From NCBI GenBank assembly GCA_964449275.1, contig CAYVAM010000196.1, positions 1 through 8,194 of the forward strand: DNA of 8,194 nucleotides, written 5' to 3'. The stretch comes from JAUVZF01 sp964449275 (GTDB lineage Bacteria > Planctomycetota > Phycisphaerae > FEN-1346). This document shows, piece after piece, positions 6,001-8,194 of this stretch. The translations under genes were made by a program, and so were the position numbers. The notes beneath the pieces are model-generated. The model was not told the DNA's origin. It did not search any database and worked only from the letters and a program-made list of their open reading frames with translations. Each line of letters opens with the position of its first letter. The first letter of the stretch is position 1.

Positions 6001-7796
6001 GCGTCGGCGTCGGGCGAGACGGTATTGTCGGGCAGGAGGGGGCTGCTGGAATCGGTCGTGTAGTAGATGGTGCTGTCCGGGGTGTCGCAGGTGATGGCGA
6101 CGGCGAACGGCGCGTCGTAGAAGCCGCGATCGAAGTCGAACGCCCCCTCGTTGGCCGCCCCCCGGCTCGGCACGGCGAAGAAGTGCGGCGTCAGACCGAT
6201 GCTCTCGATCTCGGCCAGTTCCGGCAGGATGAGGAAGTCGTTGTCGTCGGCCCCGTAATTCAGGCCGTGAATTGCCAGGACGTTGGTGCCGGCCTGCAAG
6301 AGTCCAAGGTTGTTCGAGATATTAATATTATCGTACCGCATGGCCAGCGCGTTGGAACGCGCGCCGGTCGCCGCAGCGTTCCACGCAGGCGTTCCGGCGG
6401 GCGCGTTGCGGCGTGCAATCTCGGTGCCGTTCAGATAGGCCACGAAACCATCGTCGTACTTCATGCGCAGGTAGAGCGTATCGTAGTCGTTCGGGTCGGC
6501 CACGTTGAACGGAATGCGGATAAAAGCCGAGGCGTTCTGATCGGCCATCTCGGCCTCGACGTCGGTCTCGATCAGGCTGCCGTAGGAGTCCTCGGTCCCG
6601 GCGACCACCTCGCCCTCGACGGCGAGCCCGCCGCCGGCGGTGTCGCCGACGAGACGGAAATCGGTGGCGTTCCAGGAGCCGTAACTGCCCTCGGCGGCCC
6701 AGAGTTCGACCTCCGAGCCGGCGGCTCGCTCGAACATAATCAGACGCAAGTCGTACTGGCCGGGCGTCAGGACATTGAAGACGCCCAGCGTGTCGCCCGG
6801 AGCGCGCATACCGGGATACTCGATGGAGAAATTGTCTGTGTCGCCCTCCAGAGACAGGCTGAACCCTTCGTCGCTGTTGACCACGAACGTCCACGCGCCC
6901 GCCGACGGGATGGTGAGCACCGCCGTCGCTTCGACGACGAAGTCGTCCGTGTCCTGGCCGATTGTCAGGCCGGGGAAACTCTTCTCGCCGGCGTCATCGC
7001 GGCCGTGACCGCCCGTGTTGTAGTAATTGATGTACTCGATGTTCTCGGCAAACACCGCATCCTGATACGAAGGATTGTTGATGACGGTCCCGGCCGTACT
7101 CAGGCTGCCGACCGGGGTGCTCGCCTTGTAAAGCGTGACGGCAAAGCCGGGGATGGTCGTCTCAAACCCGATGCCGGTCTGACCCTGGATCCAGCCCGCG
7201 GTGTCGAAAACGGTGTCGGCCCACCCCGGGACCTCCCCGTCCGGGACGAGCGTGTACGCGGTGCTTTGGCCGGGGGCCAGCGGCGTGACGAGAACATCCT
7301 CATATAGCCCGTAAGAGATATCCTCTTCCTGCGCGGGGAAGTCATACTCCGAGACGATATCCTCCTGCTGGCCGCCGGGGGCCACGAGGGCCAGGTAATC
7401 GCCGTCCCGGCTGAGACCGAACGGCACATGCAGGTCGTCCGGATGGGCAGGATCCCCCGTCAGGCCCGAGGCGAAGACGCTCAGGTACGCACCCGGCTCC
7501 AGCGTAACGCCCGCCGGGAAGTCCCACTGTCTCAGGTCGCCGGGATCGTCGGTCAGGTACCAGCCTTCCAGGTCGATGGGACCGGTGGTCGGATTGTGAA
7601 TCTCGATCCAATCCCAGTCCGAATCCGGATTGGTGTCGTACACCGGCACGCTGTTGTCGGCCAGGAACTCGGTGATGAGCGGCGTAGAGTCGAGCAGCAG
7701 GCGCGGTTCCATCGGCTCGAACGCGGCTGAGGGCCCCGGCCCGGGACGCTCTCGGCCCGCCCCGTCTCCGCCTTTTACAGATTGTTTCATCATCAT
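1..7796 (-). CDS. Giant LEPR-XLL / LTD / CotH kinase / PA14 / Calx-beta surface protein (3' end beyond window)
   Basis: I read one frame without a stop from ATG at 7796 to the left edge: 2598 codons plus two bases. Landmark residues (M417, W956, M1509, M2053, M2280) fall at the expected positions, so no frameshift is apparent. There is no classical hydrophobic signal peptide; instead a basic Gly/Pro-rich N-terminus precedes a LEPR-XLL-like motif at residues 26-36. The domains, in order, are LTD, a split beta-sandwich with insertion, chitobiase-C-like, CotH kinase, chitobiase-C-like, three LTDs, FN3, SbsA-like Ig, PA14, three Calx-beta and a PATR-like beta segment. The product is probably exported and cell-surface or matrix located (inference); its substrate is unknown. 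It has only six cysteines (570, 735, 840, 883, 1296, 1976) and about 25 lysines, with abundant Asp, consistent with an acidic calcium-rich extracellular protein. An in-frame TAG at 7833-7835 limits the start upstream. Three tandem ATGs (7796, 7793, 7790) make the exact start uncertain. Family resemblance is from motif recognition, not a search. Confidence 0.93.
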   Translation of the reverse strand, partial: MMMKQSVKGGDGAGRERPGPGPSAAFEPMEPRLLLDSTPLITEFLADNSVPVYDTNPDSDWDWIEIHNPTTGPIDLEGWYLTDDPGDLRQWDFPAGVTLEPGAYLSVFASGLTGDPAHPDDLHVPFGLSRDGDYLALVAPGGQQEDIVSEYDFPAQEEDISYGLYEDVLVTPLAPGQSTAYTLVPDGEVPGWADTVFDTAGWIQGQTGIGFETTIPGFAVTLYKASTPVGSLSTAGTVINNPSYQDAVFAENIEYINYYNTGGHGRDDAGEKSFPGLTIGQDTDDFVVEATAVLTIPSAGAWTFVVNSDEGFSLSLEGDTDNFSIEYPGMRAPGDTLGVFNVLTPGQYDLRLIMFERAAGSEVELWAAEGSYGSWNATDFRLVGDTAGGGLAVEGEVVAGTEDSYGSLIETDVEAEMADQNASAFIRIPFNVADPNDYDTLYLRMKYDDGFVAYLNGTEIARRNAPAGTPAWNAAATGARSNALAMRYDNINISNNLGLLQAGTNVLAIHGLNYGADDNDFLILPELAEIESIGLTPHFFAVPSRGAANEGAFDFDRGFYDAPFAVAITCDTPDSTIYYTTDSSSPLLPDNTVSPDADAYTGAVPIATTTTLRAVAVREDWEPSNVDTQTYVFLDDVIHQPSNPDGFPTSWSGTGADYEMDPDIVNNPLYSDTLKDDLLSIPTMSLVMDMDDVFGSNGIYANPNGDGVDWERPGSIELFYPEGYEAADDGFQVDCGVRIYGGVGRNAGYKKHSFRLMFKADYGPTKLAYPLFGDDATDRFDTIILRHNFNDGYVWGGADSQYIRDEYVRQLQLAIGGASPHGNFVHLYVNGLYWGLYNPCERPDQSFGAAYFGGDKDDWDAVNSNDPTGESDLTEWNEMLALCRSGMTTTDQYQRLQGNNPDGADNPDYPNYLDVSNYAIYMLTNFFVGNTDWPGHNWYAARAEDPGSTGFKSFAWDSEWVIGMRSDLNVNVTGRSNSITEPYSYLRSNPEWRVLFGDIVHKAFFNGGPLYVDPSRPQWNPDHPERNQAAALYAALAGEVERAMVGESARWGDVKSASPYNLVQWQNERDWILDSYMRQRSSIVLAQLKNIGLYPSITAPTFTVDGSYQHGGTVSEGDLLAISAPSGVIYYTLDGSDPRLGGALIFSPGSPVALDTSVHVKARVYSGGGWSALAEATFVQEVAPPLRVTEIMYNPPVPTAAEQALGFMDNEVFEYVELQNVGDEPLDLEGMRFSAGVDFTFPAMTLLPNEYVLVVRNQAAFNARYDPEGTIGYTIAGEFENETRLDNAGEDIFVECAVGAQIQDFDYEDDWYDLTDGDGYALAVRDPAAELLAWNSKEGWRASWQAGGNPGQADTGYDPASIVINEVMTHQDDPIHGDWIELANTTEGQTIDITGWFLSDDPTHLDAYAIPATTLAPGEYVVFNEVDHFGAAFALSELGDAVFLSSRAADGTPGGYREDEFFGASEAGVTFGRHAKPNGGKDFVAMAGPTYGTPNADPLIPDVVINEIMYNPEDLGAPEWIELHNRTDTDVPLYDVDHPENPWKFTDAIVFTFPAGAYVPAGGYALVVENEPAEFLATHTIPAGVPVYGPFEAPPDDPDNPSNLANDGERIILSFPGDPEWNDPPAGEPVPYIPYIQAEKINYEDRDPWPKRPDGQGAALSRISPDDYGNDWANWVSSTVGGTPGDLNQGMDDTPPTEPTNLAADLISGTELRLTWTAATDPQSGVAYYRVYRDNLVIGEPVTTAFNDTEVDPAWEYSYEVSAVNIDDVEGARSTPPLTIRILTIDTVATPNPTTVSIAFTETVTDATAEDTTNYEVTYDGGAQEIDVVTAVLQGDNRTVLLTLDQDLAGGTTYTLAVSGIVGAESDIEIVPGSAIEFLFYLPGSGTILREFWMNIIRGSVSDLTGNIDYPHNPSGADEMDSFEAPTNWSDSYGTRMRGYLHPPATGNYTFYIASDDSSELWLSTDEDPDHAVLICAVNGWVATQEWFNPDHPEQQSAPIHLEVGKRYYVEALHKEAAGNDSLSVAWELPDDTLEGPIPSLRLSPFVVELPDMTVSIAATDAAAAEAGADQGTFTISRQGNIDESLMVHYTASGTAANWDYAESLSGQVELPAGEASVTINITPNDDEEEESDETVILTLTSTPDYLIGTASATVTIADDDAPVVVSIAAGDSSAAEEGFNPGVFAITRAGPSGMALTVYYTVSGTASDADYTPTLSGQIDMPAGEDLATITITPVDDSRQEPTETVILTLVDGPDYTLGMLVAATVTIADNDEAPPDAMVIVLPIDLSASEAGPNPGTVMFFRTGGDTRTDLTVYYTVSGTASPWDYLPLLTGQIVFPAGQVSALLVVTPVDDGDQEPTETVTLTLVDGPGYTPSIPVGATVTIADNDENPPPAQDWLGEVDDRWENPANWSGAAVPGSETTAVFAGGATHEPALYQDQAVQGVDFTTGGWTLGGDGHTLTVGADGLDSVGSNLLEPNITLAASSTWTVEGVDTLEVTGLLDGGGRTLAKNGAGTLLMRGVSNLSGLTIEAGTVRLAAGGGNVLVTESLALDVSAALDLADNTLVVDYTGPSPYDDLVPLIQHGFNNVDTDGDGFPN
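6..35 (-). other. DTDGDG calcium-loop-like motif at the truncated end, residues 2588-2597
   Basis: The last residues read are NVDTDGDGFPN (2588-2598). Asp 2590, 2592 and 2594 followed by Gly 2595 fit the DxDxDG calcium-binding loop shared by dockerin, EF-hand-like and thrombospondin type 3 repeats. The remainder lies beyond the window, so the domain type cannot be decided. Confidence 0.4.
117..611 (-). other. Autotransporter-type beta-strand (PATR-like) segment, residues ~2396-2560
   Basis: It begins with the characteristic DWLGEVDDRWENPANWSG (2397-2414), a sequence style that precedes autotransporter-associated beta repeats in many bacteria. It then runs through Gly/Thr-rich strands to LAKNGAGTLLMRGVSNLSGL (2509-2528) and TIEAGTVRLAAGG (2529-2541), the classic KxGxGTLxLxGxNxxxG-xxxxxGTL repeat pattern. 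It most likely forms a short beta-helix stalk. It includes K2511, the only lysine in the last 580 or so residues seen. Confidence 0.75.
627..728. repeat. Copy A of a 102-base intragenic direct repeat (offset 348)
   Basis: Compared base by base with 975-1076: same length, no gaps, 9 mismatches in 102 (about 91 percent identical). It encodes the end of Calx-beta repeat 3. A further 35-base segment (826-860 versus 1174-1208) at the same offset has 2 mismatches. Confidence 0.9.
630..959 (-). other. Calx-beta repeat 3, residues ~2280-2389
   Basis: MVIVLPIDLSASEAGPNPG (2280-2298) is followed by TVYYTVSGTASPWDYLP (2314-2330), TPVDDGDQEPTETVTLTLV (2350-2368) and closing ATVTIADND (2381-2389). The constant 348-base offset to repeat 2 shows that no insertion or deletion has occurred between their aligned conserved segments. 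Probable calcium ligands are the acidic turns and the terminal DND. Confidence 0.9.
975..1076. repeat. Copy B of the 102-base intragenic direct repeat
   Basis: Partner of 627-728. It encodes the end of Calx-beta repeat 2. Differences cluster in one short stretch near the encoded GMLVA (2260-2264) versus SIPVG (2376-2380) residues, with long identical runs on both sides. Confidence 0.9.
978..1307 (-). other. Calx-beta repeat 2, residues ~2164-2273
   Basis: The repeat shows VVVSIAAGDSSAAEEG (2164-2179), TVYYTVSGTASDADYTP (2198-2214), ITPVDDSRQEPTETVILTLV (2233-2252) and closing ATVTIADND (2265-2273). It is very close in DNA to repeat 3 in its last third and in the TVYYTVSGTAS strand, while the first third differs. 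This indicates a duplicated unit. Confidence 0.9.
1314..1640 (-). other. Calx-beta repeat 1, residues ~2053-2161
   Basis: MTVSIAATDAAAAEAG (2053-2068), TFTISRQG (2073-2080), VHYTASGTA (2088-2096), a strand with an unusually acidic NDDEEEESDETV run (2125-2136) and the closing ASATVTIADDD (2151-2161) match the Calx-beta fold. The acidic run and terminal DDD supply calcium-ligand-like carboxylates. It is 112 residues from the next repeat, versus 116 between repeats 2 and 3. Confidence 0.88.
1668..2147 (-). other. PA14 domain, residues ~1884-2043
   Basis: Hallmarks in order are GTILREFWMNI (1886-1896), the N-terminal strand ending DLTGNIDYPHNPSGAD (1903-1918), FEAPTNWSDSYGTRMRGYL (1923-1941), GNYTFYIASDDSSELWLS (1947-1964), and KRYYVEALHKEAAGNDSLSV (2006-2025). 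PA14 jelly rolls bind glycans or act as rigid modules in adhesins and glycosidases. The conserved Asp pair in SDDSSELWLS (1955-1964) is intact, as expected for calcium-dependent members. Confidence 0.9.
2157..2447 (-). other. SbsA/Big-like Ig domain, residues ~1784-1880
   Basis: The segment has the pattern TVSIAFTETV (1795-1804), AEDTTNYEVTYDGG (1809-1822), RTVLLTLDQDLAGGTTYTLAV (1838-1858). That is the layout of bacterial Ig-like domains of the SbsA type (xVxVxFSexV, A-x-NYxV, VxLTLxxxLxxGxTYTLTV). The assignment is by pattern only; it is likely a stalk or spacer domain. Confidence 0.6.
2448..2714 (-). other. Fibronectin type III domain, residues ~1695-1783
   Basis: PPTEPTNLAADL (1695-1706), LRLTWTAATDPQSGVAYYRV (1712-1731) and YRDNLVIG (1732-1739) with YSYEVSAVNIDDVEGARS (1757-1774) give the usual FN3 strand order, including the W and the YxYEVSAVN strand. 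This is a structural spacer between the LTD cluster and the Ig-like/PA14 part. Confidence 0.85.
2847..3293 (-). other. Lamin-tail domain 4, residues ~1502-1650
   Basis: VVINEIMYNPEDLG (1503-1516) and PEWIELHNRT (1518-1527) open the domain, followed by FTFPAGAYVPAGGYALVVEN (1551-1570) and LANDGERIILSFPG (1604-1617). A Pro/Asp-rich insertion (around 1590-1603) and the tail INYEDRDPWPKRPDGQGAAL (1641-1660) complete it. The segment after it, SSTVGGTPGDLNQGMDD, is a linker into the FN3 domain. Confidence 0.85.
3357..3716 (-). other. Lamin-tail domain 3, residues ~1361-1480
   Basis: Hallmarks are IVINEVMTHQDD (1362-1373), DWIELANTT (1378-1386), DITGWFLSDDP (1392-1402), LAPGEYVVFNE (1415-1425) and FALSELGDAVFLSSR (1433-1447). 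It is the most compact LTD in the protein. It is followed by a linker ending in AGPTYGTPNADPLIPD, the type of spacer often seen between tandem LTDs. Confidence 0.85.
3792..4241 (-). other. Lamin-tail domain 2, residues ~1186-1335
   Basis: It starts with LRVTEIMYNPP (1186-1196), then FEYVELQNVGDEPLDLEG (1213-1230), FTFPAMTLLPNEYVLVVRN (1239-1257), and a closing LDNAGEDIFVE (1285-1295) and DGDGYALAVRDP (1316-1327). This is the standard LTD layout and the first of three LTDs in tandem. It is somewhat longer than LTD 3 because of an N-terminal loop (residues 1195-1212). Confidence 0.87.
4257..4502 (-). other. Chitobiase C-terminal-like domain 2, residues ~1099-1180
   Basis: APTFTVDGSYQHGGTVSEGD (1099-1118) followed by GVIYYTLDGSDPRLGG (1127-1142) and VHVKARVYSGGGWSALAEATF (1158-1178) is a textbook match to this beta domain: the YYTLDGSDPR turn and the closing KARVYSGGxWS strand. 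It flanks the kinase domain on the C-terminal side, so the kinase is bracketed by two such domains. Confidence 0.85.
4524..5756 (-). other. CotH-type atypical protein kinase domain, residues ~681-1091
   Basis: The domain opens with IPTMSLVMDMDDVFG (681-695) and GIYANPNGDG (698-707), then WERPGSIEL (710-718). A basic strand YKKHSFRLMFKADYG (749-763) is a good candidate for the nucleotide-binding lysine region. YIRDEYVRQLQ (802-812) and VHLYVNGLYWGLYNPCERPD (825-844) match the CotH NG-YxGxY-ER core. FAWDSEWVIG (954-963) is a candidate metal-binding acidic motif. CotH of Bacillus phosphorylates spore coat proteins; here the substrate is unknown and activity is not shown. The long C-terminal part to residue 1091 is helical in look and usual for the planctomycete branch. 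Confidence 0.85.
5898..6185 (-). other. Chitobiase/beta-hexosaminidase C-terminal-like domain 1, residues ~538-633
   Basis: Hallmarks are VAITCDTPDSTIYYTTDSSSP (566-586), a substituent-like loop, then YTGAVPIATTTTLRAVAV (600-617), the strand pattern of the small beta domain found after glycosidases and next to CotH domains. It probably acts as a spacer or binding unit directly ahead of the kinase domain. It contains one of the six cysteines (C570). Confidence 0.7.
6207..6590 (-). other. Second part of split beta-sandwich domain, residues ~403-530
   Basis: The stretch YGSLIETDVEAEM (405-417), FIRIPFNV (425-432), LYLRMKYDDGFVAYLNGTEI (441-460) and the closing GTNVLAIHGLN (503-513) plus DFLILPEL (520-527) forms the usual conserved block that precedes chitobiase-like and CotH modules in these proteins. 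The YDDGFVAYLNG turn is typical of a galactose-binding-like ligand edge. No ligand is known. Confidence 0.65.
6591..7157 (-). other. PA14-like module inserted in the split domain, residues ~214-402
   Basis: This segment begins with a short beta region, then reads QDAVFAENIEYINYYNTGG (245-263) and later AGAWTFVVNSDEGFSLSLEG (299-318), GVFNVLTPGQYDLRLIMFE (338-356) and SEVELWAAEG (361-370). The order of outer-strand start, TF-V-NSDEGF and GxYxLRLxxFExxGxxxxxLW is that of PA14/GLEYA-like jelly rolls. It is probably a carbohydrate- or partner-binding module. Boundaries are inferred from where the host domain's conserved strands stop and resume. Confidence 0.6.
7158..7250 (-). other. First part of split beta-sandwich domain, residues ~183-213
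   Basis: Residues WADTVFDTAGWIQGQTGIGFE (192-212) match the opening of a galactose-binding-like beta-sandwich common in CotH/LTD planctomycete proteins. There the TGxGxE strand normally continues within a few residues into YxxxIxTDVEAxM. Here that continuation appears only at residue 405, about 190 residues later, so the domain seems interrupted by another module. Confidence 0.6.
7302..7685 (-). other. Lamin-tail domain (LTD) 1, residues ~38-165
   Basis: The order of hallmarks is typical of bacterial LTDs: opening strand LITEFLADN (40-48), WIEIHNP (63-69), DLEGWYLTDDP (75-85), FPAGVTLEPGAYLSVFASG (93-111), then the FGLSRDGDYLALVAPGG segment (126-142). It is an Ig-like beta-sandwich that in bacteria is found in extracellular proteins, often with CotH or nuclease domains. 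Spacing is regular and no element is missing. Confidence 0.85.
7689..7721 (-). other. LEPR-XLL-type N-terminal motif (residues 26-36)
   Basis: Residues FEPMEPRLLLD match the LEPR-XLL signature seen near the N-terminus of large planctomycete and other exported proteins, here with Met replacing the usual first Leu (MEPR). It follows a 25-residue leader starting MMMKQSVKGG with no hydrophobic core. In this family the motif is associated with surface or secreted giants. Its exact mechanistic role is not established, so export is inferred. Confidence 0.8.
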
Positions 7797-7832
7797 ATCC
7801 ACTTCGCACCGCCCCGTGCGAGTGACTTTACA
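7797..7832 (-). promoter_or_regulatory. Short intergenic gap with start-site region and small inverted repeat
   Basis: Only 36 bases separate the upstream TAG from the first ATG. On the minus strand a 6-base inverted repeat (TCGCAC, 6-base GGGGCG loop, GTGCGA; 7804-7821) sits just before the start. There is no strong Shine-Dalgarno. The best candidate is GTGGA at 7802-7798, too close to the first ATG (7796) but 7 bases before the third ATG (7790), so translation may begin at 7790 and shorten the protein by two residues. No promoter boxes are visible, which favours read-through transcription from the upstream gene (inference). Confidence 0.4.
7804..7821. repeat. Small inverted repeat before the giant gene
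   Basis: TCGCAC (7804-7809), CGCCCC loop (7810-7815), GTGCGA (7816-7821) form a perfect 6-base stem with a 6-base loop. No T-run follows in the minus-strand direction, so it is not a typical intrinsic terminator. It could hold part of the ribosome landing region in a hairpin, or be chance. Confidence 0.4.
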
Positions 7833-8194
7833 CTACGACGCCCCCATCAGCACCGCCAGCGCCGGCCCGGCCAGAAGGTCCAGCACACCGCCGTCGGCGT
7901 CGAGGGCTGACGCGGCGGCCATCGTGTCGGACGCCGCTCGCAGACTCGTTTCGAGCGGTGACCAGGACGTGGACTCCGGCGCGGCCGGATCGACCGTCAG
8001 CACGGTCTCGAAGCCGTCTCCGGCTGCATCGTCGGACGCCGCAAGGACGGTCGCAGAGAGGGCCGACGCCTCGGCCGGGCCGGTTGCCGGCGGTGCGGCC
8101 TGCACCTCAAGCCTGCCCGCGTCATCCGTCCGGGCCAGGAGGTGGATTTCGGCGGCGTCGGTCAGCGGCAGCGGCGACGGGGCGCCGGGGGCCA
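7833..8194 (-). CDS. C-terminal end of an unrecognised Ala-rich protein (5' end beyond window)
   Basis: An open frame enters from the right edge and runs 119 codons to TAG at 7833-7835, ending in the residues AVLMGAS. I do not recognise the family. The visible part has 30 alanines in 119 residues, is acidic, and has no lysine or cysteine. Its first 35 or so residues look like an alternating beta-strand segment (AEIHLLARTDDAGRLEVQA). An Ala/Ser/Asp-rich, probably helical or low-complexity tail follows, with a moderately hydrophobic last 20 residues (LDLLAGPALAVLMGAS). It lies on the same strand as the giant gene, 36 bases upstream, and in the same reading frame, so co-transcription is plausible. 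The composition matches the neighbouring gene's lysine-poor bias. The start within the window (a GTG at 8105) is not needed, since the frame stays open to the edge. The coding call rests on frame openness and strand context only. Confidence 0.6.
   Translation of the reverse strand, partial: APGAPSPLPLTDAAEIHLLARTDDAGRLEVQAAPPATGPAEASALSATVLAASDDAAGDGFETVLTVDPAAPESTSWSPLETSLRAASDTMAAASALDADGGVLDLLAGPALAVLMGAS

Noticed and set aside
4728..7307. Very long plus-strand open frame (859 codons)
   Set aside because: It lies in exact codon register opposite the giant gene, so a stop can arise only where the sense strand uses TTA, CTA or TCA. It ends precisely at the rare sense CTA of L164 (7305-7307), and its protein is Val/Gly/Arg-rich without recognisable domains. 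It is an antisense mirror.
1..7796. Frameshift or pseudogene
   Set aside because: Several short frames in the region suggested a broken gene, but one frame reads continuously over 2598 codons with all domain motifs in order and ends with the expected two leftover bases.
7804..7821. Intrinsic terminator between the two genes
   Set aside because: The stem is only 6 bases and no U-run follows in the direction of transcription.
1..8194. CRISPR, tRNA, rRNA, insertion sequence or novel defence cassette
   Set aside because: I saw no regularly spaced short repeats, no tRNA-like cloverleaf, no transposase motifs or terminal inverted repeats, and no multi-gene cassette. The repeats present are explained by Calx-beta and LTD domain duplication.

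Overview
The window is GC-rich throughout (by eye about two thirds G+C) and almost entirely coding on the minus strand. It holds one giant, 3'-truncated gene (7796 down to the left edge, 2598 codons read with no in-frame stop). Upstream of it lies the last 119 codons of another minus-strand gene (8194 to 7833), separated by only 36 bases. I see no RNA genes, CRISPR arrays, insertion sequences or classical terminators. No gene-free stretch approaches 300 bases.

The giant product looks like a secreted, multidomain surface or matrix protein of a planctomycete-type bacterium (Planctomycetota, perhaps a Phycisphaerae-like lineage; this is inference). Three things support that. There is an N-terminal LEPR-XLL-type motif (FEPMEPRLLLDS, residues 26-36 plus S37). 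The CotH and lamin-tail domain (LTD) combination is frequent in that phylum. The GC-rich, lysine-poor, aspartate-rich composition also fits. Domain order from the N-terminus is: LEPR-XLL motif; LTD 1; a beta-sandwich domain split by a PA14-like insertion; a chitobiase-C-terminal-like beta domain; a CotH-type atypical kinase domain; a second chitobiase-C-terminal-like domain; LTD 2, 3 and 4; a fibronectin type III domain; an SbsA/Big-like Ig domain; a PA14 domain; three Calx-beta repeats; and an autotransporter-type beta-strand (PATR-like) segment. The window then cuts the gene at an aspartate-rich DTDGDG calcium-loop-like motif.

Region by region on plus coordinates: 1-117 start of a possible Ca-binding C-terminal part; 117-611 PATR-like beta segment; 630-1640 Calx-beta array; 1668-2147 PA14; 2157-2714 Ig-like and FN3; 2847-4241 three LTDs; 4257-4502 chitobiase-like; 4524-5756 CotH kinase; 5898-6185 chitobiase-like; 6207-7250 split jelly-roll with insertion; 7302-7685 LTD 1; 7689-7796 N-terminal leader; 7797-7832 intergenic gap; 7833-8194 end of the upstream gene.

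The only enzymatic module recognised is the CotH-like kinase. The rest are extracellular adhesion, carbohydrate- or calcium-binding folds, so the likely picture is a very large cell-surface protein that may carry out phosphorylation outside the cytoplasm. Long open frames on the plus strand are antisense mirrors of this gene, not genes. I do not see a multi-gene novel system here. The points of interest are the domain insertion, the kinase inside an adhesin-like scaffold, and recently homogenised Calx-beta repeats.
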